In this document: in pieces, positions 1-7,586 of the stretch
Layout: each line of letters opens with the position of its first letter
How positions within the stretch are numbered: the stretch's first letter is position 1
Assembly: GCA_903880005.1 (NCBI GenBank)
Contig: CAIRNV010000050.1
Location: 1 to 32,473 of the forward strand
Origin: an uncultured Verrucomicrobiota bacterium
Lineage (GTDB): Bacteria > Verrucomicrobiota > Verrucomicrobiia > Limisphaerales > UBA9464
Direction: 5' to 3'
Length of the DNA: 32,473 nt
Notes under the pieces: generated by a model
What the model saw: only the letters and a program-made list of their open reading frames with translations
Database searches by the model: none
Told to the model about the DNA's origin: nothing
Made by a program: the position numbers and the translations under genes

Positions 1-91
1 CCTGGAACTGGCCCGCGCCTCGCTCACTCCTCGGCTTGCGCAAGCATCTGCTTCGCAATCACTTCCCTCCCAACTGAATCGTCCCGGCTAA
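1..91 (+). repeat. Dispersed structured repeat, copy A (cut by window edge)
   Basis: This is the 3' part of a repeat that recurs about 169 bases downstream: bases 1-90 match bases 170-259 with a few substitutions and one indel. It contains a perfect 12-base palindrome, GCTTGCGCAAGC, at 34-45. A 41-base stretch at 44-84 is nearly identical (one mismatch) to 10549-10589 in another intergenic region. No protein-coding explanation is convincing. The reading frames that cross it have no recognisable domain. Confidence 0.8.
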
Positions 92-111
92 GGCCGGAAC
101 GATTCCGTTGG
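70..111. repeat. Hairpin at junction of repeat copies A and B
   Basis: The arms 70-88 and 93-111 are 19 bases each. They match as reverse complements at 17 of 19 positions around a 4-base loop, TAAG. The same junction recurs at 248-269, where CGTTCCGGC-TTG-GCCGGAACG is a perfect 9-bp stem with one further pair on its outer side. The 5' half-site is present but decayed at 5112. Neither hairpin is followed by a T-run, so these do not look like ordinary intrinsic terminators. Confidence 0.75.
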
Positions 112-279
112 GTCGGTCGTGCTTGCTTGATCTTCTTTCGCAAGAGCTTCGTCCTTCGCTCGTTACGGGCCTGGCACTGGCCCGCGCCTCGCTCACTCCT
201 CGTCTTGCGAAAGAATCTGCGGCGCAATCACTTCCCTCCCAACTGCGTCGTTCCGGCTTGGCCGGAACGATTCGGGTGC
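92..279 (+). repeat. Dispersed structured repeat, copy B (full-length unit)
   Basis: This is the most complete unit seen. It starts and ends with the same motif, GCCGGAACGATTC (93-105 and 261-273), so adjacent units share a hairpin junction. Bases 92-164 align without gaps to 5112-5184 (about 10 mismatches in 73), and 170-259 align to copy A. A 13-base perfect inverted repeat (133-145 with 203-215) and an inner CGGGCC/GGCCCG pair (about 168-186) predict a long branched or extended hairpin. The unit sits just past the rsmH stop codon, outside any gene. Confidence 0.8.
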
Positions 280-306
280 CTCGAACCTGATCGTGGCGAC
301 GCCAAG

Positions 307-1407
307 TTACGGGGCGGGGGCCCGCCGTGCCCAACGGAGCTTGGCGGAGGCGGAACGCGGGTTGGCCCTCCGTTCCTCGGCGGAGGGACGCAGGACCTCG
401 TCGGGAGCCTCGTCATAGACGCGGGTGCGCAAGCCCTCCTTGAAGGCCTGCTTGACGAGGCGGTCCTCGCCGGAATGAAACGTCAACACGGCAACGCGTC
501 CGTTGGGGCGCAGCACGGACGGCAGCAGCCGCAGCCATGTGGCGAGCGAGCTGTACTCGTCGTTGACGGCGATGCGGAGCGCTTGGAACACCCGTCGCAC
601 GAGGCCGTCGGCGGCGTCGCGGCTCGCATGGGGCCCAGACCATTCACGAAGCCAGGACGCCAGCTCCAGCGTGCGCCGGAATGGCCGGCTCACCCGCGCG
701 GCGGCGATGGCCCGTGCGAGATCGCCTGCGCGGGGCTCGTCGGCGCCGTCGATCAACGCCTGCTCCAGGCGCCGTTCGTTCACCCCCGCCAGCCAGTCCG
801 CCGCCGGGACGCCCCGTGTGGGGTTCATGCGAAGGTCGAGCGGGCCGTCGAACTTGATGGAAAAGCCGCGCGAAGGGTCGTCGATCTGCATCGAGCTGAC
901 GCCGAGGTCGGCGAGGACGACGTCGGCCCCGTCCCATCCCAGCCGCGCCAGGACGGCGGCCATGCCGGCGTGGTTGGAACCCACGGAGACGAAGCGCGTC
1001 TCGTCGTGGCCGGCTGCGCGGATGCGAGCCTCGGCCCTGGGACGCTCGATGGGATCCACGTCGAGGCCCAGCAAGCGGCCGGGCGCGCCGCCGGCCGTGA
1101 CCGCCCGGAGCAACTCCAACGCGTGGCCGCCGTGGCCCAGGGTGGCGTCCACCGCCGTCTCGCCGGGTGCCGGGGCCAGGACCTGGAGGATCTCGGGCAC
1201 CATGATGGGTCGGTGGGACCCGGCGAGGGTCTTGCCGCGGGACTCGATGTGCCGGGCGTCGTCGGGGAACTCCGACGCGCGAAGCTCCTTGTACTTGTGC
1301 TCGAAGCGACGCGGGTGGGTGCCGGGATAACGCGGACGACGGCGGCGTGGAGGCGTCTGCGACCCCGCCGTTGGGTCCGGCGGCGGGCTGGATTCCCCGG
1401 CGTTCAA
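307..1407 (-). CDS. rsmH: 16S rRNA (cytosine-1402-N4)-methyltransferase RsmH
   Basis: RsmH methylates N4 of C1402 in the 16S rRNA decoding centre using SAM, in the cytoplasm. The family motifs are all visible: DATLGHGGHA (residues 87-96) for SAM, LGLDVDP (113-119), LADLGVSSMQID (165-176), RGFSIKFDGPLDLRMNP (180-196), the FHSGEDR block and the C-terminal NPRSASAKLRWARR. The protein has 366 residues, longer than the usual ~310, because about 65 residues precede the HRPIM motif that normally lies near the start. That extension contains a basic RRRRPRYPGTHPRRFE segment. The start is TTG at 1407 and overlaps the upstream ACT gene's TGA as TTGA. An ATG at residue 69 would remove part of the conserved HRPIM motif and is unlikely. 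The usual SLEDR is SGEDR here. No division (dcw) genes are visible before the window ends. Confidence 0.93.
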   Translation of the reverse strand: MNAGESSPPPDPTAGSQTPPRRRRPRYPGTHPRRFEHKYKELRASEFPDDARHIESRGKTLAGSHRPIMVPEILQVLAPAPGETAVDATLGHGGHALELLRAVTAGGAPGRLLGLDVDPIERPRAEARIRAAGHDETRFVSVGSNHAGMAAVLARLGWDGADVVLADLGVSSMQIDDPSRGFSIKFDGPLDLRMNPTRGVPAADWLAGVNERRLEQALIDGADEPRAGDLARAIAAARVSRPFRRTLELASWLREWSGPHASRDAADGLVRRVFQALRIAVNDEYSSLATWLRLLPSVLRPNGRVAVLTFHSGEDRLVKQAFKEGLRTRVYDEAPDEVLRPSAEERRANPRSASAKLRWARRAPAP

Positions 1408-1862
1408 CGGGAGATGTCCCCTTGGTACAAGACCCGGAACTGGTGGCGTTGGAGGGCCACCTCGGCGACGTCCCGGTGCTCGATGCTGATGACGAGGGCG
1501 GACTTGCCGCCGGGCCGCGTGAGGAACGGGTAGGTGTAGTGGAGGTTCAGCTCGGCCTCGACGACGGCGGCCAGCACCTCCTGGAGCCGTTGCTCGGAGT
1601 CGATCTCCACGCAGGCCACCGCGTTCTCGGTGTAGGCCACGGAATGATCGTCCAGGATCCGGCGAGCCTGCTCCGGGGCATCCACCACGATGCGGAAGAT
1701 CGTCGAGTCGGTCGTGTCCAGCACCGAGAGCGCCACGATGTGGACATGGGCGGCGGCGAGGCGCCGGACCACCTCGTGCATCCGCCCCATGCGATTCGCC
1801 ACGAAGACCGAGAATTGTATGACGGGATCACGCTCCCGTTGCTGTGCGACTTCCGATGCCAT
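1404..1862 (-). CDS. ACT-domain protein (tandem ACT-like, regulatory)
   Basis: This is a protein of about 152 residues made of an ACT domain (QFSVFVANRMGRMHEVVRRL onward) and a second ACT-like half ending LVISIEHRDVAEVALQRHQF. ACT domains bind small ligands, often amino acids, and usually regulate enzymes. No catalytic domain is attached, so this is probably a stand-alone sensor, ligand unknown. I chose ATG at 1862. A TTG at 1919 would add 19 residues with no recognisable content. The stop overlaps the rsmH start as TTGA, so the two genes are probably one translationally coupled operon. It is divergent from htrA. The second half is less typical than the first, and the identification rests on fold-like pattern rather than on catalytic residues. 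Confidence 0.75.
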   Translation of the reverse strand: MASEVAQQRERDPVIQFSVFVANRMGRMHEVVRRLAAAHVHIVALSVLDTTDSTIFRIVVDAPEQARRILDDHSVAYTENAVACVEIDSEQRLQEVLAAVVEAELNLHYTYPFLTRPGGKSALVISIEHRDVAEVALQRHQFRVLYQGDISR

Positions 1863-2005
1863 CGTGCGTCGATTGGCAAGAACGGCGTCCCGGCCTGCAA
1901 CCGGAAAGAACGCGGGCAAGGGGGGCGCATGGCGGGCATTTCATCTCGTGGGACGTGCCCTGAATCGGCGGCTTTCCATTTTGGGGTCCGGCGGTACGGT
2001 GCGGC

Positions 2006-3499
2006 ATGCGCGCGTCAACCTGGGTTGGTTCATGGCTCGTCCTGGGCGTGGTCTGCTGCACGCCGTCGTGGGCTGCAGGCAGGGCGGTCCCGCCCACGGC
2101 CATGGAGGTGGCGAGGCATCTCAACGAGGCGTTCGTGGGCATCACGGAGGCCGCCCTGCCGTCCGTGGTGGTCGTGCAGGTCGCCCAGAAGCCGAGCACC
2201 GAGCCCGAGGGGGAGCATCCGCTGATGGAGCAGATGCCGGAGGAGTGGCGCCGGCGATTCGAGGAGTACCGGGACCGGCGCCGCCGGGATCGGGGCGGCG
2301 AGCGACCGGGCTTCGATGGCGAGGGCTCGGGCATCATCTACCGGGCCGACGGTCACATCCTCACCAACGCCCATGTCGTGCAGGAGGCCGAGCGCATCCG
2401 GGTGAAGCTTCATGACGGACGCGAGTTCGACGCCGAGGTGCGGGGGATCGACGCGGACTCGGACATCGCGGTCCTGCGGATCGTGGGCAAGGCGGGGCCG
2501 TTGAAGGCGGCGAGGTTCGCGAACTCGGACAAGGTCCGCGTGGGCGAGTTCGCGGTGGCCATCGGCGCCCCGTATGAACTCGAGTACTCGGTCACCTTCG
2601 GCCACATCAGCGCCAAGGGCCGGGCTGGCCTGGCGTCAGGAATGTTGGACGAGGACTTCCTCCAGACGGACGCCAACATCAACCCGGGCAACAGCGGCGG
2701 GCCGTTGCTCAACCTCGACGGCGAGGTGGTGGGCGTGAACTCGATGATCCGCGGCGTGGGCACGGGCATCTGCTTCGCCATCCCGTCCAACCTGGCGCGC
2801 GAGGTGGCCGACGCCCTGGTGGCGCACGGCAAGTTCCGGCGCTCGTGGCTGGGCGTTGAAATCCGGGGGCTGCGGGAGGACGAGCGTTTGCGGGCGGCGC
2901 ACCAAGGCATCCGTGATGGCGTGGTCGTCTTTGGCGTGACGTCGGAGGGCCCCGCCGACCGCGCGGGCCTCCAGGCCGACGACGTCATCCTCTCCGTGGA
3001 GGGGCGCGGCGTGGGAACGGTGGCCCAGTTGCGGCGTGAGATCACCCGCAAGGCGGCGGGCTCCAAGGTCGCGGTGGACATCCGCCGGGACGGCAAGCCC
3101 CGGACGATCTCGGTGACGTTGGATCCGTTGCCCGACCCCGAGGAACGGATGGCGGCGCGGCAACGGCGTCCGGCGCGTGGCCCGGCGGAGGAAGGCGTCA
3201 GCGCGTTGGGCCTCACGGTGAAGGCAATGACTCCGGGCCTCGCGGAGCAGTTCAAGCTGGGCAAGGCCTCCGGGGTTGTCGTCACCGGCATCGACGAGTC
3301 CGGCCCCTTGGCCGAGTACGGCTTGCGGCCCGGCGACATCATCCTGGGCGTGGACAAGTCCGACGCGAAGACGCCTAGCCAGCTCGGGGACATGCTGCGC
3401 GAGGGCCGCAGCCGGGAGCGATTCACCCTCCGCTACCTCCGGGCGGGCGAGAAGTTGTCCGCCGTGGTCATCAACCCATCCCGTGAGGAAAAGCCATGA
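2006..3499 (+). CDS. HtrA/DegP-family periplasmic serine protease with two PDZ domains
   Basis: This is an S1C trypsin-like protease and chaperone acting on misfolded envelope proteins. It has 497 residues. A signal peptide spans about residues 1-24 (hydrophobic core LVLGVVCC, cleavage near SWA-AG). The protease domain carries the full triad: His123 in TNAHVV, Asp153 in SDIAVL and Ser230 in GNSGGP. PDZ1 lies at about 281-375 (SWLGVEI; GPADRAGLQADDVILSVEG) and PDZ2 at about 405-490 (GPLAEYGLRPGDIILGVD). A charged segment, WRRRFEEYRDRRRRDRGG (about 81-98), sits where DegP-type proteins have the LA loop. The start is ATG at 2006. The stop overlaps the next gene as ATGA. The two following genes appear co-transcribed, suggesting an envelope quality-control operon. 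DegP, DegQ and DegS cannot be told apart from sequence alone, but two PDZ domains argue against DegS. Confidence 0.93.
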   Translation: MRASTWVGSWLVLGVVCCTPSWAAGRAVPPTAMEVARHLNEAFVGITEAALPSVVVVQVAQKPSTEPEGEHPLMEQMPEEWRRRFEEYRDRRRRDRGGERPGFDGEGSGIIYRADGHILTNAHVVQEAERIRVKLHDGREFDAEVRGIDADSDIAVLRIVGKAGPLKAARFANSDKVRVGEFAVAIGAPYELEYSVTFGHISAKGRAGLASGMLDEDFLQTDANINPGNSGGPLLNLDGEVVGVNSMIRGVGTGICFAIPSNLAREVADALVAHGKFRRSWLGVEIRGLREDERLRAAHQGIRDGVVVFGVTSEGPADRAGLQADDVILSVEGRGVGTVAQLRREITRKAAGSKVAVDIRRDGKPRTISVTLDPLPDPEERMAARQRRPARGPAEEGVSALGLTVKAMTPGLAEQFKLGKASGVVVTGIDESGPLAEYGLRPGDIILGVDKSDAKTPSQLGDMLREGRSRERFTLRYLRAGEKLSAVVINPSREEKP

Positions 3500-4602
3500 A
3501 CCCAAGCTGGAACTACGGGTCGGGATCGGTCGCGTCCTTCGTCGTCCAAACGCCGGGGCGGTGCCTTCGGTGGGTTGCTCCTTGGAGCGTGGCGGTGGCG
3601 GTGGTGCTCGCGGGCGGGTTTTCCACCCGGGCCGTGGCCTCGACGGGGGATGGCCCGCCGCCCTTGCAGGACCTGCTGAAGACGGTGCGCGAGCACGTGA
3701 AGGATTCGTCCGCGGCGGAGGCCGCCGCCGCCAAGGCCCTCTTGGACGTCGTGCGAGGCGTGGTGCTGGGCCCGGATTCCCCGGGTGCCATCCCCAGCGA
3801 TGCCCCGGCCGTCGTGCGCAAGGAGCGACTCGAAGCCGGCCCCCTCTACGTGCGGGTCGGGCAGGTGAGCCTGGGGTTGGCGCCGCAGTTGGCGGCAATC
3901 CTCCGCGACACGAACCTCGTGTCCTCCGCGAACGGGCTGGTGCTCGACCTGCGCTTTGCGTCCGGGGAGGAATACAGCGCGGCGGCCAGCGCGGCGGACT
4001 TGTTCGCGCAGCCGGGCTTGCCGCTGTTGGAATGGGGCAACGGCCCTGCGGTGGCCACGACGAAGACCCGTCCGTGGGACCTGCCGGTCGCGGTCCTGGT
4101 GAACCATGAGACCCGTGCCGCCGCCGAGGCCTTGGCGGCCGCCATCCGGTCCGCAAATGCCGGGCTGGTGCTGGGCTCCCCCACGGCCGGCGAAGCCGCT
4201 ATATTCCGCGAGGTTCCGTTGCCCGACGGTCTCAGGCTGCGGTTGGCGACGTCGCCCGTCCGAGCGGGCGACGGCAAGCCGTTGGGACCGGAAGGCGTGC
4301 AACCCGACATCGCCGTTCGGACCGTGGCGTCGAACGACCGCATCTACATGGACGATCCGTTTGCCGTGATCGGGTCGCCGACGGGGGGCGAGGCCGGGGC
4401 CATCACCCATGCCGTGACCGTGCGCCGGCGCGTGACGGAGGCGGACTTGGTTCGGCAACGGCGGGGCGACACGAACCCTCCTGCATCGGCCGTCGCATCC
4501 CCGGCCAAGGTGATCCGCGACCCCGTCCTGGCCCGTGCCGTGGACCTGTTGCGTGGGTTGGCCGCGCTGCGGCCCGCCGGGAAGGAATCCGTCGCCCAGT
4601 GA
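3496..4602 (+). CDS. S41 (CtpA/Tsp)-like protein, catalytic Ser and Lys missing: predicted pseudoprotease
   Basis: This is a 368-residue exported or membrane-anchored protein (hydrophobic segment about 27-43). The region 118-240 follows the C-terminal processing peptidase pattern: YVRVGQVSLG, then GLVLDLRFASG (147-157; family GLILDLRxNPGG), then VAVLVNHETRAAAEALAAAI (198-217) and LVLGSPTAGEA (224-234; family LVGxPTFGKG). Aligned with E. coli Tsp, whose active site is a Ser/Lys dyad 25 residues apart, the Ser position is Ala208 and the Lys position is Glu233. The spacing is kept and both catalytic residues are lost. No PDZ domain is recognisable. The ATG at 3496 overlaps the htrA stop, and the stop overlaps the next gene as GTGA. 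It may be a scaffold or adaptor for the upstream protease, which is inference. Confidence 0.75.
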   Translation: MNPSWNYGSGSVASFVVQTPGRCLRWVAPWSVAVAVVLAGGFSTRAVASTGDGPPPLQDLLKTVREHVKDSSAAEAAAAKALLDVVRGVVLGPDSPGAIPSDAPAVVRKERLEAGPLYVRVGQVSLGLAPQLAAILRDTNLVSSANGLVLDLRFASGEEYSAAASAADLFAQPGLPLLEWGNGPAVATTKTRPWDLPVAVLVNHETRAAAEALAAAIRSANAGLVLGSPTAGEAAIFREVPLPDGLRLRLATSPVRAGDGKPLGPEGVQPDIAVRTVASNDRIYMDDPFAVIGSPTGGEAGAITHAVTVRRRVTEADLVRQRRGDTNPPASAVASPAKVIRDPVLARAVDLLRGLAALRPAGKESVAQ

Positions 4603-5099
4603 ATGCGGCGGACATGCTGGCGTTCATGGGCGCATTGCTCGTGATGCTGCTGGGATTGCTGGGATCCGTCGTGCCGGGCTTGCCGGGCACGCCGCTCATC
4701 CTCGCGGCCGCCTTGATCCACCGTTTGGTGCGGGGCGACGCCGGCGCGAGCGGGTGGGTCCTTGCCATCATGGCGGGGTTGACCTTGGCCTCCGTCGCCG
4801 TGGACTTCGCGGCCTCTTCGCTCGGGGCCAAGAGGCTCGGGGCGACCTGGCGGGGGATGTTGGGCGCGGCGGTGGGCGGGTTGCTGGGCTTGCTTTGGAT
4901 TCCCTTCGGGCTGGTCGTGGGGCCGCTCCTGGGCGCGATGGCGCTGGAGATGCTGGGGGGACGCGCGTGGCGCGAGGCGGGCAAGGCGGGTGCCGGGGCG
5001 GTCCTCGGCGTGATGGCCGGGGCCGTGGGCAAGATCGGTTGCGGGCTGGGCATGATCGGGCTGTTCGTCGTCCACATGCTCGTGCGGTGGATGGCGTAG
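4599..5099 (+). CDS. DUF456 family small membrane protein
   Basis: This 166-residue, strongly hydrophobic protein has about four or five membrane spans. It has the Gly-rich pattern of the DUF456 family: an N-terminal LLGLLGSVVPGLPGTPLI segment, a central DFAASSLGAKRLGAT stretch, and paired glycine-rich helices (GAAVGGLLGLLWIPFGLVVG). The family's function is not established. Translation probably starts at GTG 4599, overlapping the upstream stop as GTGA. An in-frame ATG at 4614 is the alternative. It is the third gene of the htrA operon. A dispersed repeat begins about 12 bases after its stop. Confidence 0.82.
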   Translation: MNAADMLAFMGALLVMLLGLLGSVVPGLPGTPLILAAALIHRLVRGDAGASGWVLAIMAGLTLASVAVDFAASSLGAKRLGATWRGMLGAAVGGLLGLLWIPFGLVVGPLLGAMALEMLGGRAWREAGKAGAGAVLGVMAGAVGKIGCGLGMIGLFVVHMLVRWMA

Positions 5100-5111
5100 C
5101 CGGCGCGACTT

Positions 5112-5250
5112 GGCCGTAACGATTCAGTTGGATCGGTCGTGCTTGCTCGATCTGCTTGCGCAAATCCTTCGTCCTCCGCTCGTTGAGGGTCTCGCACGAG
5201 CCCGCGTCCAAGTCCCCGCTGCATGCATCACGGAATCAGCGCTTCCCGGC
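5112..5250 (+). repeat. Dispersed structured repeat, copy C
   Basis: Bases 5112-5184 align gaplessly to 92-164 (about 63 of 73 identical) in the same orientation. Beyond about 5205 similarity to the rest of copy B becomes patchy, and the last recognisable piece is near 5230-5240. The copy fills the gap between the DUF456 stop and tolC. Its decayed 3' end suggests an old insertion. The open frame that crosses it into tolC (from 5156) is an artefact of the repeat. Confidence 0.7.
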
Positions 5251-5311
5251 CGCGCCTTCACGGTTGCCCCGATTCGCGGGGTCCGTAGCGTCGTGGGCTG
5301 TTGTGGTTTTC

Positions 5312-6715
5312 ATGAAGTCCTCATTGCGCGTTCGGTCCTGCATCCTCGTTGCCGCGATGGCGACGGCCGTCGCATCCACTCCCGAACCAGCCCGCGTCAC
5401 GAAGGACGGACGCGAGCCATCGGCCCCGCCCTGGCCGTCCGGGCCGGTGACACGGGCGCAGTGCCTGGACCTGGCGTTGACGTGGAATGGGTCCCTCCGA
5501 AAGGGCCGGAAGGACATCGCCGAGTCGCACGGCGTCGCGTTGCAGCAGAAGTCAGCGATCCTGCCGCGCCTGGCGACCACCGGCGTGTACAACCGGATCG
5601 ACGAGGGCAAGATCGAGCGGGTCGCCTTCGCGCCGGGCGCGCCGGACGTTGCGTTTGCCAACAACCAGAACTGGAATGTCACCCTGGCCGCGACGCAGCC
5701 GCTATTCGCTGGCGGACGGTTGCGCTCCGCCGCACGTGCCTCGCGCCTCACCGTGGAGGCCGCGCTCGCCAACTACCAGGCGTTGGTCGCCAACACCCTC
5801 CTCGACGTGCGTGTCGCCTACGACGACACGCTGCTCGCGGCGGAGCAGATCCGGGTGCAGGAGGCATCCCTTCAGCTCCTTGAACGCGAGCTGTCCGATG
5901 CGCGGCGCCGCTTCGACGCGGGCACCGTGCCCCGCTTCAACGTCCTTCGCGCCGAGGTCGAGGCCGCGAACGCCAAGCCCCGCCTCATCCGGGCCCGCAA
6001 TGCCCTGCGCAACGCCCGCAACAATCTCGCCGTCCTGCTCGGCTTTGACATCCCGCCGGGCACCGACCGCGACGTGCCGCTTGCCGCCGCCGACTCGTTG
6101 GGCGTGATGCGCTCCGAGGTGGCCTTGCAGGAGGCGATCCTGAAGGCCCTGGGGCAGCGCCCGGAGCTGTCCGCGCTGCGCGCCGCCGAGAAGCTCCGGG
6201 GCGAGGATGTCCTGCAGGCCCGTGCGGATCTCTACCCGCAGGTGTCCGCCGTGGCGGGGTATGGATGGCAGTCGCGCGTCTTCAACCGGGACCTGACGGC
6301 CGCGCTCGACGGATGGAACGCCGGGGCCCAGCTCTCGTGGAACGTGTGGGACTCGGGTCTCACGCGAGGCAAGATCGACGCCGCCAAGGCGCGTCTTGAA
6401 AGGGCTGGCATTGATGTTGCCGACACCCGGCGCCGCATCGAGCTGGAGGTTCGCACCGCCCACTCCAACCACGCCGAGGCCATCGAGGTGCTGGACTCGC
6501 AGGCCCGGGTCATTGAGCAAGCCGAGGAGGCCCTGCGCCTGGCCAACGCCCGGGCCGAGGCGGGCGCGGGCACGCAGCTCGACGTCTTGTCGGCCCAGAC
6601 GGCCCTGACGGAGGCCCGGACCACCTACTCGGTGGCCTTGCGGGACCTTTCCGTGGCCCGCGCGCGCCTGGATCGCGCCATGGGCGAGGGCGTCCAGTTG
6701 GTGGCGCCACGTTGA
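5312..6715 (+). CDS. TolC-family outer membrane efflux protein
   Basis: This is a 467-residue outer-membrane channel subunit, the exit duct for RND, ABC or MFS efflux systems or type I secretion. A signal peptide covers about the first 22 residues (MKSSLRVRSC then ILVAAMATAVAS). Two OEP repeats follow. The first has a strand region ending TLAATQPLFAGGRLRSA and long helices with YQALVANTLLDVRVAYDD. The second has AQLSWNVWDSGLTRGKIDAA and LRLANARAEAGAGTQLDVLS. Both contain the helical pattern and the paired Gly-Thr turns (DAGTVPRFNVLRAE, EAGAGTQLDVL) of the family. I chose ATG 5312 because the longer frame from 5156 runs through repeat copy C and buries the signal peptide. No membrane-fusion or pump gene lies nearby. 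The stop lies one base from the stop of the convergent TSUP gene. Confidence 0.92.
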   Translation: MKSSLRVRSCILVAAMATAVASTPEPARVTKDGREPSAPPWPSGPVTRAQCLDLALTWNGSLRKGRKDIAESHGVALQQKSAILPRLATTGVYNRIDEGKIERVAFAPGAPDVAFANNQNWNVTLAATQPLFAGGRLRSAARASRLTVEAALANYQALVANTLLDVRVAYDDTLLAAEQIRVQEASLQLLERELSDARRRFDAGTVPRFNVLRAEVEAANAKPRLIRARNALRNARNNLAVLLGFDIPPGTDRDVPLAAADSLGVMRSEVALQEAILKALGQRPELSALRAAEKLRGEDVLQARADLYPQVSAVAGYGWQSRVFNRDLTAALDGWNAGAQLSWNVWDSGLTRGKIDAAKARLERAGIDVADTRRRIELEVRTAHSNHAEAIEVLDSQARVIEQAEEALRLANARAEAGAGTQLDVLSAQTALTEARTTYSVALRDLSVARARLDRAMGEGVQLVAPR

Positions 6716-6716
6716 T

Positions 6717-7460
6717 TTAGCGCAACGCCTCCCAACCCAGCTTCGCCGTCATGGCGAGGACGACGGCCAGGAACACGGGCCGGATCACGCGCGCCCCGCC
6801 ACGAATGGCCAGCCTGGACCCCAGGAATGCCCCCACCAACTGCCCGCACGCCATGACCAGCCCGATCCCGTAGTGGACGGAGCCGGATGCGATGAACCAC
6901 CCCAGGGCCGCGAGGTTGCTGGTCAGGTTCATCGCCTTGGTCACCCCCGTCGCACCACGCAGGTCCAACCCTTGCACCAAGACGCAGGCCATCATCCAGA
7001 ACGACCCCGTCCCGGGGCCCAGGAAGCCGTCGTAGAAACCCAGGACCGCCCCGAAGAGCAGCCCAAATGGAAGCACGGCCATGCGCGCAGGACGCTCCTC
7101 CGACCCGAGGTCCGGCTTGATCGCCGTGTACACGGCCACCGCTCCCAGCGCCATCGGCACGAGGCGTCGTAGCGATCCGGGGTCCGCCCACGTCACCGTC
7201 GCGGCCCCTGCCAACGCCGCGACAAACGTCATCGCCACCCCGGCGCGCCAGCGTCGCCACGGCATGAGACCGGCCCGGGCATAGTTCCAGGTCGCCAGGG
7301 CCGTGCCGCACGAGGACTGGAGCTTGTTGGTGCCCAAGGCCACCTGGGGTGGCAGCCCGGCGGACAACAACGCGGGGACCGTCAGGAGCCCGCCGCCCCC
7401 GGCGATGGCATCCACGAAGCCCGCCGCGACCCCCACGGCAAACAACGCTGCCTGCACCAT
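6717..7460 (-). CDS. TSUP-family (TauE/SafE, YfcA-like) anion permease
   Basis: This inner-membrane permease of about 247 residues has roughly seven or eight hydrophobic segments. The first repeat has the classic VGVAAGFVDAIAGGGGLLTVPAL signature and GTNKLQSSCGT. The second repeat has FGAVLGFYDGFLGPGTGSFW and TKAMNLTSNLAAL. TSUP proteins move sulfite, sulfoacetate, thiosulfate or other organosulfur anions, and the substrate cannot be told here. I chose ATG 7460 because GAAGGGAA lies just upstream as a ribosome-binding site and YfcA proteins begin with a similar hydrophobic segment. ATGs at 7478 and 7490 are also in frame. Its stop is one base from the convergent tolC stop, leaving no room for separate terminators. 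Confidence 0.88.
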   Translation of the reverse strand: MVQAALFAVGVAAGFVDAIAGGGGLLTVPALLSAGLPPQVALGTNKLQSSCGTALATWNYARAGLMPWRRWRAGVAMTFVAALAGAATVTWADPGSLRRLVPMALGAVAVYTAIKPDLGSEERPARMAVLPFGLLFGAVLGFYDGFLGPGTGSFWMMACVLVQGLDLRGATGVTKAMNLTSNLAALGWFIASGSVHYGIGLVMACGQLVGAFLGSRLAIRGGARVIRPVFLAVVLAMTAKLGWEALR

Positions 7461-7586
7461 GTTCCCTTCAAGCGTCATGAACGAAGCCAACCCTCACCGG
7501 CGCTCGCTGACAACCGTCGCGACGCCCGCCGCTGCCAGAGCGTTGCATCCCGAGGTTGTGGTGGATCCCGAAAATGCCGTGGCTCG

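Noticed and set aside
1-279. CRISPR array
   Set aside because: The tandem units are about 169 bases long, imperfect and without spacers, so they do not form a repeat-spacer array.
239-279. Intrinsic terminator for rsmH
   Set aside because: The hairpin is strong, but no T-run follows it on the minus strand. It is better explained as the repeat junction.
127-1533. Plus-strand open frame of 468 codons
   Set aside because: It is antisense to rsmH and begins in the dispersed repeat. There are no recognisable domains.
5156-5311. N-terminal extension of the TolC protein
   Set aside because: The frame passes through repeat copy C and places the signal peptide at residue 53. A normal signal peptide starts at ATG 5312.
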